Source: Spirochaetota bacterium
GTDB lineage: Bacteria; Spirochaetota; Spirochaetia; Treponematales; Rectinemataceae
Direction: 5' to 3'
Assembly (NCBI GenBank): GCA_029265255.1
Contig: JAJUJQ010000039.1
Location: 1-7,062 of the forward strand
DNA length: 7,062 nt
Shown: piece after piece, positions 6,156-7,062 of the stretch
How the letters are laid out: every line of letters begins with the position of its first letter
Position numbering within the stretch: position 1 is the first letter of the stretch
Position numbers and translations under genes: made by a program
The notes under the pieces: generated by a model
Database searches by the model: none
Seen by the model: the letters and a program-made list of their open reading frames with translations, nothing else
What the model was told of the DNA's origin: nothing

Positions 6156-7062
6156 TCAATCCATGAGCGCGTATATGGCGCGGATGTCCTTTTCGTCGTA
6201 TCCGGGCACGGCCCAGTACACGCTCAGCGCCATGGCCTGCCGCGTGCACGCGTCGATGTCGAGCGAGACGATGCCCGCCTCTCTCAGCCGCGTCGGCGTG
6301 TGGATGTGGCGGTACCATTGTTCAAGCTCGCCGATGACGATATCCGCACCCTCGGACGACGACGTTCCCGCAAGTGCTCTCCCCAGCCCAAGCACGCGCT
6401 CTCCGAAAAGAAGGATCCGATGCGCAATTGAGGACTTCATGTATTTGAGCCACGCGGGAATGACGATCGAGAGCCCCGCGCCGTGCGGCACGTCGTAAAA
6501 ACCGCTCAGAGGATGCTCGAGCATGTGGTTCGGAATGGAGGCGCCTTCCACCCCCGCCTTCAAGAGGCCATTCCACGCGAGCGCCGCAGCCCACATGATC
6601 GTCGAGCGTGCCTCCAGGTTTCGTGGATCTGTGAGCACAATCTCGAGGGCACCCATCACCGCCCGACAGACGCCTTCGACGAGGCCATCTTGGAGGGGAA
6701 AGTCTCCCTTTGCGGTGAAGTAGCCTTCCATGAGGTGGGACAGAATGTCCGTGCACGCATAGGCCGTATACTGAATAGGTATATCGAGCGTCAAAGAGGG
6801 ATCGAGAAAAGAGACCCTTGGGTAGATGGCTTCCGAGCGTATGGAGAATTTTTCGTGCGTCGCGTCGTTCGTCATCACCGAAACGCCGTTCAGCTCGGAT
6901 GATGTCGCGGGAAGCGTCTGAACCGCGACAATCGGCAGCGCTTTTTCGAAAGAAGCCTTTCGTATGTAGAAATCCCACAGAGGCTCCTCGTGGCAGCCGG
7001 CCACGGCGATCGCCTTCGCCTCATCGATGACGCTTCCTCCGCCTACGGCGACGATGATGTCG
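6156..7062 (-). CDS. Iron-dependent alcohol dehydrogenase, butanol dehydrogenase/YqhD type (N-terminus outside window)
   Basis: The frame is open from the right edge to TGA at 6158-6156, giving 301 visible residues. The first ones, DIIVAVGGGSVIDEAKAIA, are the GGGSxxDxAK nucleotide-binding motif of group III (Fe-type) alcohol dehydrogenases, so the GTG at 7004 is internal and not a start. The four metal ligands are recognisable: Asp (6749-6747) and His (6737-6735) in TDILSHLMEGYF, and His (6527-6525) and His (6485-6483) in NHMLEHPLSGFYDVPHG, the two 14 residues apart as in FucO and YqhD. MEGYF and HGAGLSIVIPAWLKY point to the butanol dehydrogenase (BDH)/YqhD branch, usually NAD(P)H-dependent aldehyde reductases of about 385-390 residues, so roughly 85-90 N-terminal residues are missing. 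Likely role: fermentative alcohol formation or aldehyde detoxification. It converges with the surface-protein gene across 104 bases with no clear terminator. Confidence 0.93.
   Translation of the reverse strand, partial: DIIVAVGGGSVIDEAKAIAVAGCHEEPLWDFYIRKASFEKALPIVAVQTLPATSSELNGVSVMTNDATHEKFSIRSEAIYPRVSFLDPSLTLDIPIQYTAYACTDILSHLMEGYFTAKGDFPLQDGLVEGVCRAVMGALEIVLTDPRNLEARSTIMWAAALAWNGLLKAGVEGASIPNHMLEHPLSGFYDVPHGAGLSIVIPAWLKYMKSSIAHRILLFGERVLGLGRALAGTSSSEGADIVIGELEQWYRHIHTPTRLREAGIVSLDIDACTRQAMALSVYWAVPGYDEKDIRAIYALMD

Noticed and set aside
7002..7004. GTG as the start of the alcohol dehydrogenase
   Set aside because: The same frame continues upstream with the diagnostic VGGGSVIDEAK motif to the window edge, so the true start is beyond 7062.

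Overview
The window holds six protein-coding genes, two of them cut by the window edges, in a fairly GC-rich bacterial chromosome. No RNA gene, CRISPR array, insertion sequence or attachment site is visible. The organism is most likely a diderm bacterium, because the largest gene encodes a signal-peptide protein with a predicted outer-membrane beta-barrel. The protease-propeller-barrel architecture, the DUF1848 protein and the soluble GPAT-like acyltransferase together suggest a spirochaete (Treponema/Spirochaeta relatives). That placement is from memory of families, not from a search, and is tentative.

Layout from left to right: the C-terminal end of a rhomboid intramembrane serine protease (+, 1-257); a glycerolipid acyltransferase (-, 330-1220); a DUF1848 protein with a C-terminal radical-SAM-like cysteine cluster (+, 1267-2151); a HAD-IIB phosphatase (-, 2146-2964); a 996-residue secreted gluzincin metalloprotease / beta-propeller / beta-barrel protein (+, 3061-6051); and an iron-dependent alcohol dehydrogenase of the butanol dehydrogenase/YqhD type (-, 6156 to beyond 7062). 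There is no gene-free stretch over 300 bases; the longest gap is 104 bases.

The six genes alternate strictly in strand (+ - + - + -), so no two can share an operon in this window. The two divergent gaps are very short (46 and 96 bases) and carry good sigma70-type promoters: TTGACA-N17-TATAGT for the acyltransferase and TTGACG-N17-TATCAT for the HAD gene. Several of these promoters sit so close to the start codon that the mRNAs would have almost no leader. The HAD promoter has an inverted repeat centred in its spacer, a possible operator. DUF1848 and HAD converge, with stop codons overlapping inside an 18-bp perfect palindrome.

The genes do not form an obvious pathway. They look like independent units: membrane proteolysis, phospholipid synthesis, an uncharacterised putative Fe-S enzyme, a sugar-phosphate-type phosphatase, a surface protease and aldehyde/alcohol redox. 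The most interesting object is the 996-residue protein, whose gene carries T7 and T8 tracts. One extra T in the T8 tract would end translation just after the protease part, before the barrel.
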